DNA of 64,000 nucleotides from Franzmannia qiaohouensis (GCF_031451695.1 NZ_JARWAM010000001.1:186001-250000), one strand, 5' to 3'; numbered from the stretch's first letter, positions 25,782 to 34,286 are shown. Translations and numbers: made by a program. The notes: generated from the sequence alone by a model not told the origin.

Positions 25782-27413
25782 TCACTCTTCGATGTAGACC
25801 GGGGTCAGGTCCTGGAACCAGTTCTTGGACTGCACGAAGCCCTGGACACGCGGGTTCATGGCCCGCGGCCCGACGTCGTGGGCCACCCACAGCCAGGCCG
25901 CATCGTCGACCATGCGCGCATGGAACTCGGCCAGCAGCGCGTCCTGGGCCTCCTGGTCGAAGGTCACCTTGGCCTCGTCGAGCAGGCGGTCGTACTCGGG
26001 ATCATCCATGTAGCCCCAGTTGAAACCGTTGGGCGGCGCCATGCTGGAGTGCATGAAGCGATAGAAGGCCGCGAACGGGTCGAGCCAGCCGAACGAGATG
26101 TTGGTGCCATGCGCCTCGAGGCTGGTCTCGTGATCGGCACCGCGCCGCCAGTTGGGGAACAGCGACTCCCAGTCCAGCACTTCGAACTCCAGCTCGATGC
26201 CGACTTCGGCGAAGGTCTGCTGGATATACTCGTTCATCGCCAGCGGCTGCATCTGGCCGGAACCGGAGGTGGAGATCAGCACCTTGATCTCGACCGGGTT
26301 ATCCGGGCCATAGCCGCTCTCCGCGAGCAGGCGACGCGCCTCGTCGGGGTCGTAGCCGATCTCGAACTCGGGCTCGCCGAACCAGGGGTGATCCGGGGTC
26401 ACGGTGCCCACCGCCGGCACCATCATGCCGCCCAGCAGGGCCTCCAGGCCTTCACGATCCACCGCCAGATTGGCCGCCTTGCGCACGTTGATATCGCGCC
26501 ACGGGCTGCCCTCGAGCATCGAGAACTGGTAGGGCCAGGTGTGCGGATAGGGGTTGCTGGTAATGGTCATGCCCTGGGATTCCATGCGCGCGATGGCGTC
26601 CGCCGCCGGCGACTCGATCCAGTCGACCTGGTCGGAGAGCAGCGCCGAGGTGCGGCTGCTCGACTCCGGCATCGGCAGCAGCTCCACGCGGTCGATCTGC
26701 GGCACGCGGTCGGCGTCCCAGTAATCGGCAAAGGGTTCGAGCACGGCACGCTCGCGCGGCACCAGGCGCGTCATCTTGAAGGGACCGGTCCCCGAGGGCT
26801 GGCGGGCGAACTCATCCCAGTCGCCGTCCAGCGCTTCCCACTGGGCCGGGCTGGAGAACAGCAGGAAGGTCAGCTGATAGGGGAACCAGGCATCCGGCTC
26901 GCTGGTGGTAAAGCTGATGGTGTAGTCGTCGACCTTCTCGTAGCCGTCCATGGAGGGGATGCGGCCACGCACATTGCCGGCCTGGCGGGCATCGAACTGC
27001 GGCGAATCCTCGTCGTAGACCTTGTCGAGGTTCCAGATCGCGGCATCGGCATTCCAGTCGCTGCCGTCGTGAAAGGTGACCCCCTCGCGCAGGTGGAAAT
27101 ACCACACCTGCTGGTCGTCTGCGTCGATTTCCCACGACTCCGCAAGGCCCGGGGTCAAGCCGCTGACCTCATCGGCGGAGGACATGTCCCAGTTGATCAG
27201 CGCGTCGTAGATGGTGTAGCCGACGAAGCGATAACCCTCGAAGCCGCTATCCGGCTGGCCGGTGGTCAGCGGAATGTCCGACGCCGTCATGGCGATCCGC
27301 AGGGTTTGTTCTGCCTGGGCGGCAAGCGGTGCCGCCAGGACGGCGAGACCGAGGCTCAGGGCCGCGGCGGGCACTGCACGGCGCCATGTTTGCGCACTCT
27401 TGTTGTATACCAT
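25782..27413 (-). CDS. Dipeptide-type ABC transporter substrate-binding protein (SBP family 5)
   Basis: A 543-residue periplasmic binding protein with a clear Sec signal peptide that probably ends at AAQA-EQT. The mature protein begins with QTLRIAMTASDIPL and has the SBP_bac_5 signature WYFHLREGVTFHDGSDWNAD near residues 95-115. Members bind dipeptides, oligopeptides, nickel-opines, glutathione or other small solutes. Codons 2-4 (GTA TAC AAC) form part of a GTATAC box, so the start codon itself overlaps a candidate operator. The operon sits inside the purine cluster between twin GntR genes, so a ureide or purine-related solute is as plausible as a peptide. Confidence 0.9.
   Translation of the reverse strand: MVYNKSAQTWRRAVPAAALSLGLAVLAAPLAAQAEQTLRIAMTASDIPLTTGQPDSGFEGYRFVGYTIYDALINWDMSSADEVSGLTPGLAESWEIDADDQQVWYFHLREGVTFHDGSDWNADAAIWNLDKVYDEDSPQFDARQAGNVRGRIPSMDGYEKVDDYTISFTTSEPDAWFPYQLTFLLFSSPAQWEALDGDWDEFARQPSGTGPFKMTRLVPRERAVLEPFADYWDADRVPQIDRVELLPMPESSSRTSALLSDQVDWIESPAADAIARMESQGMTITSNPYPHTWPYQFSMLEGSPWRDINVRKAANLAVDREGLEALLGGMMVPAVGTVTPDHPWFGEPEFEIGYDPDEARRLLAESGYGPDNPVEIKVLISTSGSGQMQPLAMNEYIQQTFAEVGIELEFEVLDWESLFPNWRRGADHETSLEAHGTNISFGWLDPFAAFYRFMHSSMAPPNGFNWGYMDDPEYDRLLDEAKVTFDQEAQDALLAEFHARMVDDAAWLWVAHDVGPRAMNPRVQGFVQSKNWFQDLTPVYIEE
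27404..27411. promoter_or_regulatory. GTATAC box overlapping the ABC operon start codon
   Basis: TGTATACC lies across the first codons of the binding-protein gene and differs from the TGTATACA box by one base. Because it is partly coding, it could be chance; the second box at 27569 supports control of this operon. Confidence 0.4.
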
Positions 27414-27716
27414 GTTTGCACTCTCCCCTCGTGGGTTTACCAGCCAAGCGACCTAGCATCGCCCGCACTGCAGGGAGAGTTAATGCAAGTACAGGGCCAA
27501 CTTGGCGCTGTAACGGGCATTCGCTGAGGAGAGATCGTGCTTTTCTAAAATACAAAGACGACAAATTTCGTATACAACAATAGCTTAGTCGCCTCCAGCT
27601 GGTGCCGGCGCGGTGAACACCTCGGCACGCCACTGTGGGGATTCACAAGGCAATGCCCCGTCGGGCCGCACCACAAAGTGGCAAGCAGCCCCCTCGATAG
27701 CGCCATGCCGGTGCAC
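27414..27716. other. Regulatory gap upstream of the ABC operon
   Basis: This 303-bp gap lies between the ABC binding-protein gene and the twin GntR gene, which is transcribed toward it. It contains GAGGGGAGA, the ribosome-binding site of the binding-protein gene, and an AT-rich promoter-like stretch around 27540-27580 with a CGTATACA box. The rest has no recognisable gene. Confidence 0.65.
27569..27576. promoter_or_regulatory. GTATAC operator box upstream of the ABC operon
   Basis: CGTATACA, seven of eight bases of the shared box, lies in an AT-rich stretch about 155 nt upstream of the binding-protein start. Confidence 0.55.
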
Positions 27717-28466
27717 TCAGTTCTCGGTAAAGATGCGCTGCAGGTCCGGTACCTCTTCGACCTCCTCGACGATCGACAGCGAGGCCTCGATGGCCTTGAG
27801 ATGGCGGCTCATGAAGGCGGCGGCGCGCTCGCCGTCGCCCGACTCGAGGAAGTGGATCAGCTCATCGTGATCGTGGGACTCGCAGCCCAGGTGGCCGGGG
27901 TTGCCGTAGACGGCGAGGATCAGCGACGAGCGCGAACATAGCCTGGCCACGAACTCGGCCAGGGTGGCATTGCCGGAGAGCTGGGCCAGGCGCTCGTGGA
28001 AAGCCGCCGAGAGCTTGATCGCGGAGCTCTGCTCGCCGGCGCGCAGCGCCTCGCGCTCACGCCGCGCCATGTCGCGCAGCTCACCCACATCTGCTGGCGT
28101 GATGCTGCGGGCGACATCCGGCATCAGGCCGCACTCGACCATCTGCCGGGCATCGAAGACGTCCTTGGCTTCCTCGGCGGTGGGGCGGGTGACGCTGGCA
28201 CCGCGGCGTGGCGTCAGGGTCACCAGCTGCTCCAGCGCCAGGCGCTGCAGGATCTTGCGGATGCCGGTACGGCTGACCGCGAACACCTCGGCCAGGGCGT
28301 CCTCGCGCAGCCGCGCGCCGGGCTTCAGGCGGTGCTCGATGATGGCATCGCTGATCGAGCGGTAGATCGCATCGTGACGTTCGGCACCATCGCCGTTCTT
28401 GCCCAGGCGCTTGCGCGGTTTGGCGTCGCTGGGGGCCGCCGTGGAGGCTGGCTGTCGCTGGGTCAT
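27717..28466 (-). CDS. GntR-family regulator (FCD), twin 2
   Basis: A 249-residue FCD-type GntR protein and close paralogue of the regulator at 21068-21790; the recognition helix region (LAEVFAVSRTGIRKILQRL) differs by a single Gly/Ala exchange. The ATG at 28466 follows GAGGAG at about 9 nt. The frame extends upstream to a GTG next to a perfect TGTATACA box at 28536, which probably mediates autoregulation. It lies directly downstream of puuD on the same strand. The twin recognition helices suggest that both proteins read the same DNA box while sensing different ligands. Confidence 0.92.
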   Translation of the reverse strand: MTQRQPASTAAPSDAKPRKRLGKNGDGAERHDAIYRSISDAIIEHRLKPGARLREDALAEVFAVSRTGIRKILQRLALEQLVTLTPRRGASVTRPTAEEAKDVFDARQMVECGLMPDVARSITPADVGELRDMARREREALRAGEQSSAIKLSAAFHERLAQLSGNATLAEFVARLCSRSSLILAVYGNPGHLGCESHDHDELIHFLESGDGERAAAFMSRHLKAIEASLSIVEEVEEVPDLQRIFTEN

Positions 28467-28535
28467 GATGGGTATCTCCTCGTCGTCGGCGCAGGGCGTT
28501 GGTCCGGTGAGCCGCTGCGCTTGGCATGCGATCAT

Positions 28536-28543
28536 TGTATACA
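28536..28543. promoter_or_regulatory. TGTATACA operator box upstream of the twin 2 regulator gene
   Basis: A perfect TGTATACA palindrome 70 nt upstream of the regulator start, consistent with autoregulation. Confidence 0.7.
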
Positions 28544-28563
28544 CATTGCGACAGCGGATACGA

Positions 28564-28592
28564 CTGCGGCCCGCCGAGGTGGCGGGCCGCAG
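28564..28592. terminator. Strong hairpin after puuD
   Basis: A perfect 12-bp stem CTGCGGCCCGCC / GGCGGGCCGCAG with a 5-nt loop lies 25 bp past the puuD stop on the minus strand. It probably separates the puuD message from the regulator gene, although no T-tract follows. Confidence 0.6.
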
Positions 28593-28616
28593 GCATGGGG
28601 AGCAGTGCTTGGGCGG

Positions 28617-29819
28617 TCACTCGCGCCAGGCGGCAATCGCCTCACGCTCCTCGTCGGTCATATTGGTCATGTTGCCGAGCGGCATGTAGCCGCTTTCGAC
28701 CACCTGCTTGATCTGGCTCATCTGGCGACGAATCTGCTCCTCGCTGTCGTAGGCGACACCGGCCGGCGCCGAGGAGAAGCTGGCGTGGCTGGGGCTCCGC
28801 GCGTGGCACTGCACGCAGCGGTCTTCGATGATGGTGGTGACCTCGGCCATCGAGGTGCCCTCGTCATCGTCGGCGGCCGGCGCGCCGGGGCCGGCCGGCA
28901 TCGCCACCCATAGCGCCACGGCGATCAGCGCGGTGCCCGCGGCCGGGTAGGCCGGCTGGATCTTGCCCGAGTGCATCAGCACGAAGAACTGACGGATCAG
29001 CGCCCCGGCGAAGATGAACAGCGACATGATCACCCAGGCATAGTCGTGGTTGTAGGCAAACGAGTAGTGGTTGCTGATCATCAACAGCACCACCGGCAGG
29101 GTGAAGTAGGTGTTGTGCACCGAGCGCTGCTTGCCGCGCTTGCCATCCAGCGGGTTGGGGGTCTCGCCGGCCTTCATCGCCGCCACCATGCGCCGCTGGC
29201 CGGGGATGATCCAGAAGAACACGTTGGCCGACATCGCCGTGGCCATCACCGCGCCGGTGAGCAGGAAGGCCGCACGGCCGGAGAACATCTGCACGCTGAG
29301 ATAGGCCACCACCACCATCAGCACCGCCACGGCAAGACTCAGCAGGCCATCGCGCTCCATGTTGGGGCTGATGCGCTTGCATAGCTCGTTGTAGACCACC
29401 CAGCCGCCGAACAGGAAAGCCAGCGCCAGGATATTGGCCTCGGCGCCGCTGAGGTTGGCGGCCCACTCCCAGCTGCTGTTGGGATTGACCAGATAGAAGC
29501 TGGGATTGGCCATGTACAGCAGCACGAACAGCGCGAAGCCCGACAGCCAGGTCACGTAGGACTTCCAGAACGACCAGTGCAGGTCATCGGGCAGCTTGGC
29601 CGGTGCCGTGGCGTATTTCTGGTTGTGATAGAAGCCGCCGCCGTGGACCGCCCACATCTCGCCGAACACGCCCTTGTCGCGGTCCTCGGCGGCCTTGGGC
29701 TTCTTCAGGCCGTTGTCCAGCATCACGAAGTAGATCGATTCGCCGATCCAGGCAATCGCGGCGATGACGTGCAACCATCGCAGCAGCAGGTTGGCGAACT
29801 CGAGGAGAAAGGATTGCAT
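28617..29819 (-). CDS. puuD: Membrane-bound urate oxidase PuuD with cytochrome c domain
   Basis: A 400-residue protein of the PuuD type: eight or so hydrophobic segments form the urate-oxidising N-terminal domain (FANLLLRWLHVIAAIAWIGESIYF at the start), and a C-terminal cytochrome c domain follows. The haem motif is CVQCH at residues 335-339, with a likely Met ligand in the YMPLGNM segment. It oxidises urate to 5-hydroxyisourate and passes electrons to the respiratory chain instead of making H2O2. HiuH, encoded 53 bp upstream, takes the product. Confidence 0.95.
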   Translation of the reverse strand: MQSFLLEFANLLLRWLHVIAAIAWIGESIYFVMLDNGLKKPKAAEDRDKGVFGEMWAVHGGGFYHNQKYATAPAKLPDDLHWSFWKSYVTWLSGFALFVLLYMANPSFYLVNPNSSWEWAANLSGAEANILALAFLFGGWVVYNELCKRISPNMERDGLLSLAVAVLMVVVAYLSVQMFSGRAAFLLTGAVMATAMSANVFFWIIPGQRRMVAAMKAGETPNPLDGKRGKQRSVHNTYFTLPVVLLMISNHYSFAYNHDYAWVIMSLFIFAGALIRQFFVLMHSGKIQPAYPAAGTALIAVALWVAMPAGPGAPAADDDEGTSMAEVTTIIEDRCVQCHARSPSHASFSSAPAGVAYDSEEQIRRQMSQIKQVVESGYMPLGNMTNMTDEEREAIAAWRE

Positions 29820-29872
29820 ACGCTAGCTCTCGCTGTGGTTGTTGTGTCGTCTCTCGGTCAGGGTATCGCCGC

Positions 29873-30226
29873 TCAGCTGCCGCGGTAGGTCGAGTAGCAA
29901 TACGGCGACAGCAGCAGCGGCACATGGTAGTGCTCGCTGGCATCGGCGACACCGAAACGCAGCGGGATGCGATCAAGGAAGCGTGGCTCTCGGCCGGCAA
30001 CGCCCTGGCGTGTCAGATACTCACCGGCGTGGAACAGTAGTTCATATTCGCCCACGCTGAGGGCCTCGCCTTCGAGAATCGGCGCGTCGCAGCGGCCATC
30101 GTCGTTGGTTACCACCTCGCCGAGGCGAGTGCGCTGCTCGCCCTCGAGGCGAAACACCTCGATGCGAATGCCGTGCCCGGGGCGACCCAGAGAGGTATCC
30201 AGTACGTGCGTCGTCAAACGTCCCAT
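29873..30226 (-). CDS. hiuH: 5-hydroxyisourate hydrolase (transthyretin-like)
   Basis: A 117-residue protein of the transthyretin-related HIU hydrolase family. It starts MGRLTTHVLDTSLGRPG and ends with the diagnostic C-terminal YRGS; the expected active-site His (TTHVLD) and Arg (in EVFRLEG and further on) are in place. It opens 5-hydroxyisourate to OHCU. It is the first gene of the minus-strand hiuH-puuD unit and lies opposite uraD across a shared promoter region. Confidence 0.95.
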   Translation of the reverse strand: MGRLTTHVLDTSLGRPGHGIRIEVFRLEGEQRTRLGEVVTNDDGRCDAPILEGEALSVGEYELLFHAGEYLTRQGVAGREPRFLDRIPLRFGVADASEHYHVPLLLSPYCYSTYRGS

Positions 30227-30314
30227 GGGGATCTCCTATTTGTTGGTGAGGTAGCTAGACCCTATTCTATGAAGACAGTTTTAGCTCTAAAGAGAGTACA
30301 TTTCAAAGTTTTTT

Positions 30315-30322
30315 TGTATACA
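30315..30322. promoter_or_regulatory. TGTATACA operator box between hiuH and uraD
   Basis: A perfect TGTATACA palindrome following a T-run, in the 139-bp divergent gap, 44 nt before uraD. It could serve both directions. Confidence 0.7.
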
Positions 30323-30365
30323 GTAAATGTATCGCACCATACGTGACCATCAGGAGACCGCTAGC

Positions 30366-30890
30366 ATGAGCCATCCGACGCTGACCCCACGCCCCAGCCA
30401 ACTCGACCGCGATGCCTTCGTCGCCAGCTACGGCGACATCTATGAGCATTCGCCGTGGGTCGCCGAGCTGGCCTGGGAGGCTGGCCTCGACGCTGAACAG
30501 GACAGCCCCGCCGGCCTCGCCGCGGCGATGGGCGAGGTGCTTAGCCGCGCCAGCGCCGAGCGTCAGCTCGAGGTCATCCGCGCCCACCCCGACCTGGCCG
30601 GCAAGGCGGCGCTGGCCGGCGAGCTGACCGACGACTCGAGCCGCGAGCAGGCCGGCGCCGGGCTCGACCAGTGCAGCACCGAGGAGCTGGCACGCTTCGA
30701 GCGTCTCAACGCCGCCTACAAGGCCAAGTTCGGCTTTCCCTTCGTGATGGCGGTCAAGGGCAACGATCGCCACGCTATCCTCGCCGCCTTCGAGACCCGT
30801 CTCGACAACGACCCCGCCGAGGAGCGTCGCACCGCTGTGGAGCAGATCAACCGCATTGCCCTGCTGCGCCTCGAGGGGCGCCTGGGCTAA
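30366..30890 (+). CDS. uraD: OHCU decarboxylase
   Basis: A 174-residue all-helical OHCU decarboxylase. The catalytic histidine is His74 in VIRAHPDLAGK, and the C-terminal LNAAYKAKFGFPFVMAVKG segment is a family hallmark. It turns OHCU into (S)-allantoin and CO2. The frame opens 13 codons earlier; I use the ATG at 30366, which follows CAGGAG at 9 nt. The IclR regulator gene follows 105 bp downstream in the same direction. Confidence 0.95.
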   Translation: MSHPTLTPRPSQLDRDAFVASYGDIYEHSPWVAELAWEAGLDAEQDSPAGLAAAMGEVLSRASAERQLEVIRAHPDLAGKAALAGELTDDSSREQAGAGLDQCSTEELARFERLNAAYKAKFGFPFVMAVKGNDRHAILAAFETRLDNDPAEERRTAVEQINRIALLRLEGRLG

Positions 30891-30953
30891 CCCCAACGGC
30901 GGAATGGAATCGATTTCCGCCGGCACGACAGCCCAACGGCGAGCGTGTATCCT

Positions 30954-30977
30954 GTGCACCAGCGATTACTGGTGCAC
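30954..30977. promoter_or_regulatory. Inverted repeat upstream of the IclR regulator gene
   Basis: GTGCACCAG and CTGGTGCAC form perfect 9-bp arms around a 6-nt spacer, ending 18 nt before the GTG start of the IclR gene. It may be an autoregulatory operator or a leader hairpin. It does not resemble the TGGAA-N5-TTCCA box. Confidence 0.5.
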
Positions 30978-30995
30978 GGGGATGGGGAGCAAGGC

Positions 30996-31829
30996 GTGAG
31001 CGAGACCAAACGCAAGGCGGTAGGCCGGCCGGCCGGGTCGGGCAAGAGCAGCGGCGGGCACAGCCAGTCGCTGGTGCGCGGGCTGAATATCCTCGAGGGG
31101 CTGGCCGCGGCGCCGGTGGGCCTGGCGCTGTCCGACATCGCCCAGATCGTCGGCCTGGCGCCCTCCACCACCCACCGTCTGCTGCAGGCGCTGCACAAGC
31201 AGGGCTTCATCACCCAGGATGCCGAGCTGGGGCTATGGAAGATCGGCGTCAAGACCTTCCAGATCGGCAACACCTTCCTAGAATCCCGCGATTTCGTGGC
31301 CACCGCCCGTCCCTATCTGCGGCGGCTGACCGACGAGAGCGGCGAGTCGGCCAACCTGGGCATCCGCGACGACGGCATGGCGGTGTTCCTGGCCCAGAGC
31401 GAGTCGCCGCAGATGATGCGCATGATCACCCGCCTCGGCTCGCGGGCACCGCTGCACGCATCAGGCGTCGGCAAGGCGCTGCTGGCCTGGTTGCCGGAGA
31501 AGGAGGTCGAGCGCATCCTGCAGGCCCGCGGGTTGCCCAAGGTCACCGACAACACCATCGATACCCCGGCGCGATTGCGCCAGGGCATGGCCGAGATTCG
31601 CCGCCAGGGCTACGCCTGCGACCGCGAGGAGCACGCCGTGGGCCTGCACTGCGTGGCCGCCTCGATCCACGATGAGCAAGGCAACCCGCTGGGCGCCATC
31701 TCGGTCTCGGGGCCGGTGGCGCGGATTCCCGAATCGCGCCTCGCCGAACTCGGCGGCCTGGTCAGCCGCGCCGCCCGCGAGATCACTACCCAGCTGGGCG
31801 GCCGCCTGCCCAGCGCCGAGGAGTATTGA
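30996..31829 (+). CDS. IclR-family transcriptional regulator (AllR-like)
   Basis: A 277-residue regulator with an N-terminal IclR helix-turn-helix (LSDIAQIVGLAPSTTHRLLQAL, about residues 40-61) and a C-terminal GAF-like effector domain (from about residue 95; LHASGVGKALLAWL is typical). The N-terminus is a basic, flexible tail. The start is taken as GTG at 30996, preceded by GGGGAG at 6 nt; a longer frame begins 17 codons earlier. AllR of this family senses glyoxylate or allantoin in enterobacteria. The neighbourhood and the TGGAA-N5-TTCCA boxes before gcl and allE suggest the same here. Confidence 0.9.
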   Translation: MSETKRKAVGRPAGSGKSSGGHSQSLVRGLNILEGLAAAPVGLALSDIAQIVGLAPSTTHRLLQALHKQGFITQDAELGLWKIGVKTFQIGNTFLESRDFVATARPYLRRLTDESGESANLGIRDDGMAVFLAQSESPQMMRMITRLGSRAPLHASGVGKALLAWLPEKEVERILQARGLPKVTDNTIDTPARLRQGMAEIRRQGYACDREEHAVGLHCVAASIHDEQGNPLGAISVSGPVARIPESRLAELGGLVSRAAREITTQLGGRLPSAEEY

Positions 31830-31906
31830 GCGCCGCGGCCCCGTGCCGAGCAGCGCGTTCGCGGTTACACTGAGCGCCAGTTTTCCGCCGCACTGCGAGG
31901 CCCGCG

Positions 31907-32935
31907 ATGAGTCCCCACCTGCTGTCCGTCGATTCTCTTTCCCGTGACCGCGTCGATCACCTGCTGCGGGTCGCCGCACGCATGGAGCCCATTGCCCAGC
32001 GGCGTCAGGTCACCCGGGTACTGGAGGGTGCGGTGCTCGGCAACCTGTTCTTCGAGGCCAGCACCCGCACCCGGGTCAGCTTCCATGCGGCATTCAGCCG
32101 CCTGGGCGGCAGCGTCTGCGACACCACCGGCTTCACCTTCTCGTCGATGGCCAAGGGCGAATCGCTCTACGACACCAGCCGGGTGATGAGCGGCTACTGC
32201 GATGCCATCGTCATGCGCCACCCCGACCAGGGCTCGGTGGCCGAGTTCGCCGCCGCCACCCACGTACCGGTGATCAACGGCGGCGATGGCCCCGGCGAGC
32301 ACCCCAGCCAGGCGCTGCTCGACTTCTATACCATCGACAAGGAGTTCGCACGGCTCGGCAAGCCGCTGGCCGGTGCCCACGTGCTGCTGACCGGCGACCT
32401 CAAGTACGGCCGCACCGTGCATTCGCTGATCAAGCTGCTGTCGCTCTACGACCCTCTGCGCATCACCCTGGTGGCGCCGCCGGGGCTGGAGATGCCGAGT
32501 CACCTGATCGACCTGGTCGCCTCTCGCGGCCATCGCGTCGAGCAGCGCGAGAGCCTGGCCGACGACTATGCCGACGTGGACGTGGTCTACACCACGCGCA
32601 TCCAGAAGGAGCGCTTCACCGCCGAGATGAGCGAGGGCTTCAGCCTGTCGCGGGACTTCAGCGTCGACCGCACCTTCATGGACAAGCGCTGTGGCCGCGA
32701 CACCATCGTCATGCACCCGCTGCCCCGCGACAGTCGTGCCGAGGCCAACGACCTGGACGTTGACCTTAACGGCGACCCGCGCCTGGCGATCTTCCGCCAG
32801 ACCGACAACGGCATTCCGGTGCGCATGGCGATCTTCGCCACCCTGCTGCAGGTCGAGGACCTGATCGAGAAGGACCTGCGCCCGGTGCGCTGGTTCGTGC
32901 CTGAACGGGTGGGGGTCGACGATGCGGCTGGCTGA
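31907..32935 (+). CDS. pyrB: Aspartate carbamoyltransferase
   Basis: A 342-residue aspartate carbamoyltransferase for the first committed step of pyrimidine synthesis. The carbamoyl-phosphate loop FFEASTRTR (Ser52-Thr53-Arg54-Thr55-Arg56), the GEHPSQALLD segment and the aspartate-binding MHPLPR near 275 are all present. It is not followed by a pyrI regulatory subunit or a pyrC-like partner, so it would work as a free catalytic subunit or with a partner encoded elsewhere. The start overlaps no other gene. Confidence 0.95.
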   Translation: MSPHLLSVDSLSRDRVDHLLRVAARMEPIAQRRQVTRVLEGAVLGNLFFEASTRTRVSFHAAFSRLGGSVCDTTGFTFSSMAKGESLYDTSRVMSGYCDAIVMRHPDQGSVAEFAAATHVPVINGGDGPGEHPSQALLDFYTIDKEFARLGKPLAGAHVLLTGDLKYGRTVHSLIKLLSLYDPLRITLVAPPGLEMPSHLIDLVASRGHRVEQRESLADDYADVDVVYTTRIQKERFTAEMSEGFSLSRDFSVDRTFMDKRCGRDTIVMHPLPRDSRAEANDLDVDLNGDPRLAIFRQTDNGIPVRMAIFATLLQVEDLIEKDLRPVRWFVPERVGVDDAAG

Positions 32936-32970
32936 CGCCCCCAGCAAATCATAGGAAGGAGCGCTCTGGA

Positions 32971-33082
32971 CTGATCCGTCGGCAGGCCGGCGAGGGGGCG
33001 CTGTAAACCGTCCCTGGGCGCTACCGATGCCATCCATGGCATCGAAACCCCCTCTTTGGCCTGCCCCCGGCGTCCCTCGCTT
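32971..33082 (+). repeat. Structured intergenic repeat, copy D
   Basis: Copy of the family after pyrB. The outer stem is GGCAGGCC / GGCCTGCC, the inner stem GAGGGGG / CCCCCTC and the apical hairpin CGATGCCAT CC ATGGCATCG. The outer stem is a perfect pair here, while copy E has GACAGGCC / GGCCTGTC at the same place: a compensatory change. Flanking genes are both on the plus strand. Confidence 0.9.
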
Positions 33083-33216
33083 GGCACAGCTTCGATAATG
33101 CGTCCTAGCCAATGGGATAGGCTGCCGAACGCCGTGGAATGTGCGAGACTGCGAATATCCGCCGGGTATCGTCCACTAACTACAAGCATGCGTACCGTCA
33201 AGGAGTCATATCGACC

Positions 33217-33849
33217 ATGAACATGCACACCGCCTATCTCTCGTTGGGAGCCTTCTATAGCCTGCTGATCGCTATCGGCGCCTTTGCGCTGCTGATGGGC
33301 GGTGGGTCGCCGCTGTCGTTGGCGCAACTCGGCATCGGCGCGCTGGCCGTGGTTGGCCTGTGGGGCTATACCCTGGGTCGCGGTTTCATGAACCCGCGGA
33401 TCTGGCGGCCACTGGCAGGAATCCTGGCAGTTGCCGTGGTACTGCAGCTGGTCATGATATTGACCGCAGGGCTGTCGAAGACCGACATCACCTGGATGCT
33501 GATCAGTGCGGTATTCTCGGCGCTGCTGGTGGTGATCCTCTACCACTACGGCAACCGCGACCAGGCGCTGTGGGCCTCCGAGGAGGACGTCGAGGGTGGC
33601 AAGACCCTGGAGGCGCTGCTCAATCGCCAGTCCCCGCTGAGCGCCGAGAACGTCAACGACAAGCGCAAGGCCAGCGTCACCGTGGGCCGCGAGGGCAACC
33701 GCTACAGCGCGCGCGTGCGTCGTGAGCACGACGGCGAGGTCGAGCAGTTCGAGGAGCGCTTCAGCCATCCGGCGACCCTGGCGTTCTTCATCGAGAAGTA
33801 CACCTGTATCACCGCCGACGATATCGCCAAGCAGAACGCCGGCAACTAG
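33217..33849 (+). CDS. Membrane protein of unknown function
   Basis: A 210-residue protein that I do not recognise. The first 115 residues form four membrane helices (for example AFYSLLIAIGAFALLMGGG and WMLISAVFSALLVVILYHY). The last 95 form a hydrophilic cytoplasmic part with LEALLNRQSPLSAENVNDKRKASVTVGREGN and a C-terminal segment that ends in NAGN. AAGGAG stands 11 nt before the ATG at 33217; an ATG two codons later is possible. It is convergent with ruvX, overlapping it by 4 nt. No function is proposed. Confidence 0.7.
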   Translation: MNMHTAYLSLGAFYSLLIAIGAFALLMGGGSPLSLAQLGIGALAVVGLWGYTLGRGFMNPRIWRPLAGILAVAVVLQLVMILTAGLSKTDITWMLISAVFSALLVVILYHYGNRDQALWASEEDVEGGKTLEALLNRQSPLSAENVNDKRKASVTVGREGNRYSARVRREHDGEVEQFEERFSHPATLAFFIEKYTCITADDIAKQNAGN

Positions 33850-34286
33850 CCGAGCAAGCCTTCCTGGCGGGCGAACCAACCCTCCAGGATAAGCACCGCG
33901 GCGATGCCGTCGACGCCATCGTCGCGGTAGTTGCCGCGGTGGCCCGCCTCACGGGCGATGGCCTTGGCCTCCCTGGTCGAGCCGCGTTCGTCGACCATCT
34001 CGCAGGCAATGCCGTAGCGCCCGAACAGCCGCTTGCCGAACTTGCGCGCCCGCACGCTCATCTCCTGCTCTTCTCCGTCGCGGGTCAGCGGCAGGCCGAC
34101 CACGAACAGGTCGGGCCGCCACTCGTCGACCAGCCGCGTGATCACCGCCCAGTCGGGGATGCCGTCGCGGGCGTGCAGCGGGTCGAGCTGGCGAGCGCTG
34201 GCCAGCAGTTCGTTGCCCACCGCCACGCCTATCCGCCGGGTGCCGAAGTCAAAAGCCAGGATCAGGCGCTCACCGGCCTTGCCCAT
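33846..34286 (-). CDS. ruvX: Holliday junction resolvase-like protein RuvX (YqgF)
   Basis: A 146-residue RNase H-fold protein of the YqgF/RuvX family. The N-terminal LILAFDFGTRRIGVAVG carries the first catalytic Asp, and ERGSTREAKAIA near 105 is conserved. In E. coli it processes the 5' end of pre-16S rRNA. It follows yqgE by 16 bp, the standard yqgE-yqgF pair. Confidence 0.94.
   Translation of the reverse strand: MGKAGERLILAFDFGTRRIGVAVGNELLASARQLDPLHARDGIPDWAVITRLVDEWRPDLFVVGLPLTRDGEEQEMSVRARKFGKRLFGRYGIACEMVDERGSTREAKAIAREAGHRGNYRDDGVDGIAAVLILEGWFARQEGLLG

Noticed and set aside
25719..27527. A 602-codon plus-strand frame over the ABC binding-protein gene
   Set aside because: It is an antisense shadow of a protein with a signal peptide and the SBP family 5 signature; the composition is His/Gly/Arg-rich.
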